DNA from: Climacteris rufus
Lineage: Eukaryota > Chordata > Aves > Passeriformes > Climacteridae
Reading direction: 5' to 3'
DNA: 64,000 nt
Assembly (NCBI GenBank): GCA_013398175.1
Contig: VZRZ01002089.1
Location: forward strand, 674,358 to 738,357
This document shows positions 63,261-64,000 of this stretch, one piece after another. Under the pieces are notes generated by a model. That model saw only the letters and a program-made list of their open reading frames with translations, was not told the origin of the DNA and ran no database searches. Both the position numbers and the translations under genes were made by a program. Each line of letters opens with the position of its first letter. Position 1 is the stretch's first letter.

Positions 63261-64000
63261 TATCTGCGGTAGCTAGAACTCTGTCCTTTGGGAGAGTTGT
63301 ACCTTTGAGAAAGCAGTAGGTTTCAAAGACTAAGAGGTGTATTTAAATGGAAAAATCTATCTTATATTTGGTCAGAGCTATTAATCTGCTCAGAGTTTAA
63401 GACTTCCAGACTTGTTGATTCATATATCAAAAGCACGGCTGTGATGTAAAGGTTTATGGCTAAAGGCAAGGTAGGTTAATTACTAACCAATGGGCTGAAT
63501 CCTAAGTACTCTGCAATGTGATTTAAGATTTAAGTTTTATATAATGGTGATTAATTAATGCACAGGGTGGATTAAGAACAGGTAAAGGGGAAAAAATGCT
63601 GGTGGAACAATAAAGATGATAATTTACTGTGGTTGTATAGAAACATTCTGTTCTGTTTTTCTGAAGTGCCCGATAAGTCCCTGAGAATCAGGGACTTTTT
63701 GCAAGTAAATATACCATTATTTCTACTGCCATTTGATGCATATGGCATATTTTCCAAGGTGATTCAAGATAAGTTTAAGCCTATAAACACGAACTGTCTT
63801 CCTCCATCAGCTCTTAATTATAACAGATTTTTAACTGGAACTTGTTAACTTATATGTGTCTTTAGATTTCAAGGTCTTTCTTACAGAAGAAGCATGTTAT
63901 GTTTGCCCCAGATTCTGCACAATGATCTCTTGATAAAATTAAGGGTATTCTTATTGGAAATAAATCCTCATTTTCAGACCAAGAAGGGATTTTACAGCTG
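63261..64000. other. Intergenic, nothing recognised
   Basis: AT-rich sequence to the window edge. No exon, repeat or RNA gene that I can support. Confidence 0.45.

Noticed and set aside
1..64000. CRISPR arrays, tRNA or rRNA genes, bacterial operons
   Set aside because: No regularly spaced repeats, cloverleaf-like genes, ribosome-binding sites or dense ORFs were seen. All signals are eukaryotic.

Overview
The window looks like AT-rich nuclear DNA from a bird, probably a passerine. The evidence is several CR1 LINE 3' ends carrying the avian tail (ATTCTATGATTCT or its complement), CR1 reverse-transcriptase remnants, avian-type ERV LTRs, canonical GT-AG introns and long gene-poor stretches. There are no bacterial-style operons, no CRISPR array and no tRNA or rRNA gene that I can see.

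Layout. Positions 1-5561 read as intron of, or sequence upstream in, one plus-strand gene. Its last three exons are at 5562-5637, 15837-15928 and 16089-16208. They join in phase into the C-terminal 95 residues of a single-pass (type I-like) membrane glycoprotein: two N-glycosylation sequons, one hydrophobic segment, a short basic stretch and an acidic Asp/Ser-rich tail ending YYH. I do not recognise the protein and give no gene symbol. A 3' UTR of about 1.85 kb, with a CR1 remnant inside it, probably ends after an AATAAA at 18032.

From about 18.1 kb to 64 kb I find no convincing protein-coding gene. The region holds CR1 fragments on both strands, several LTR-like elements (best at 24113-24967, 31655-32200, 41421-41975, 49490-49720, 52650-52768 and 62990-63260), a CpG-rich patch (33700-34230) with a possible minus-strand promoter to its right, simple repeats and otherwise unremarkable non-coding sequence. 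Most open reading frames here are chance frames or parts of repeats.

Three single N bases (2435, 41650, 53555) mark assembly joins. At two of them the flanks are near-identical tandem copies of exactly equal length (296 bp and 468 bp), which looks like unmerged allelic overlap rather than biology. I did not find evidence of a new biological system. The items most worth a second look are the unidentified membrane-protein tail, the assembly duplications, the CpG-rich patch with its promoter-like neighbour, and two LTRs with plausible 6-bp target-site duplications.
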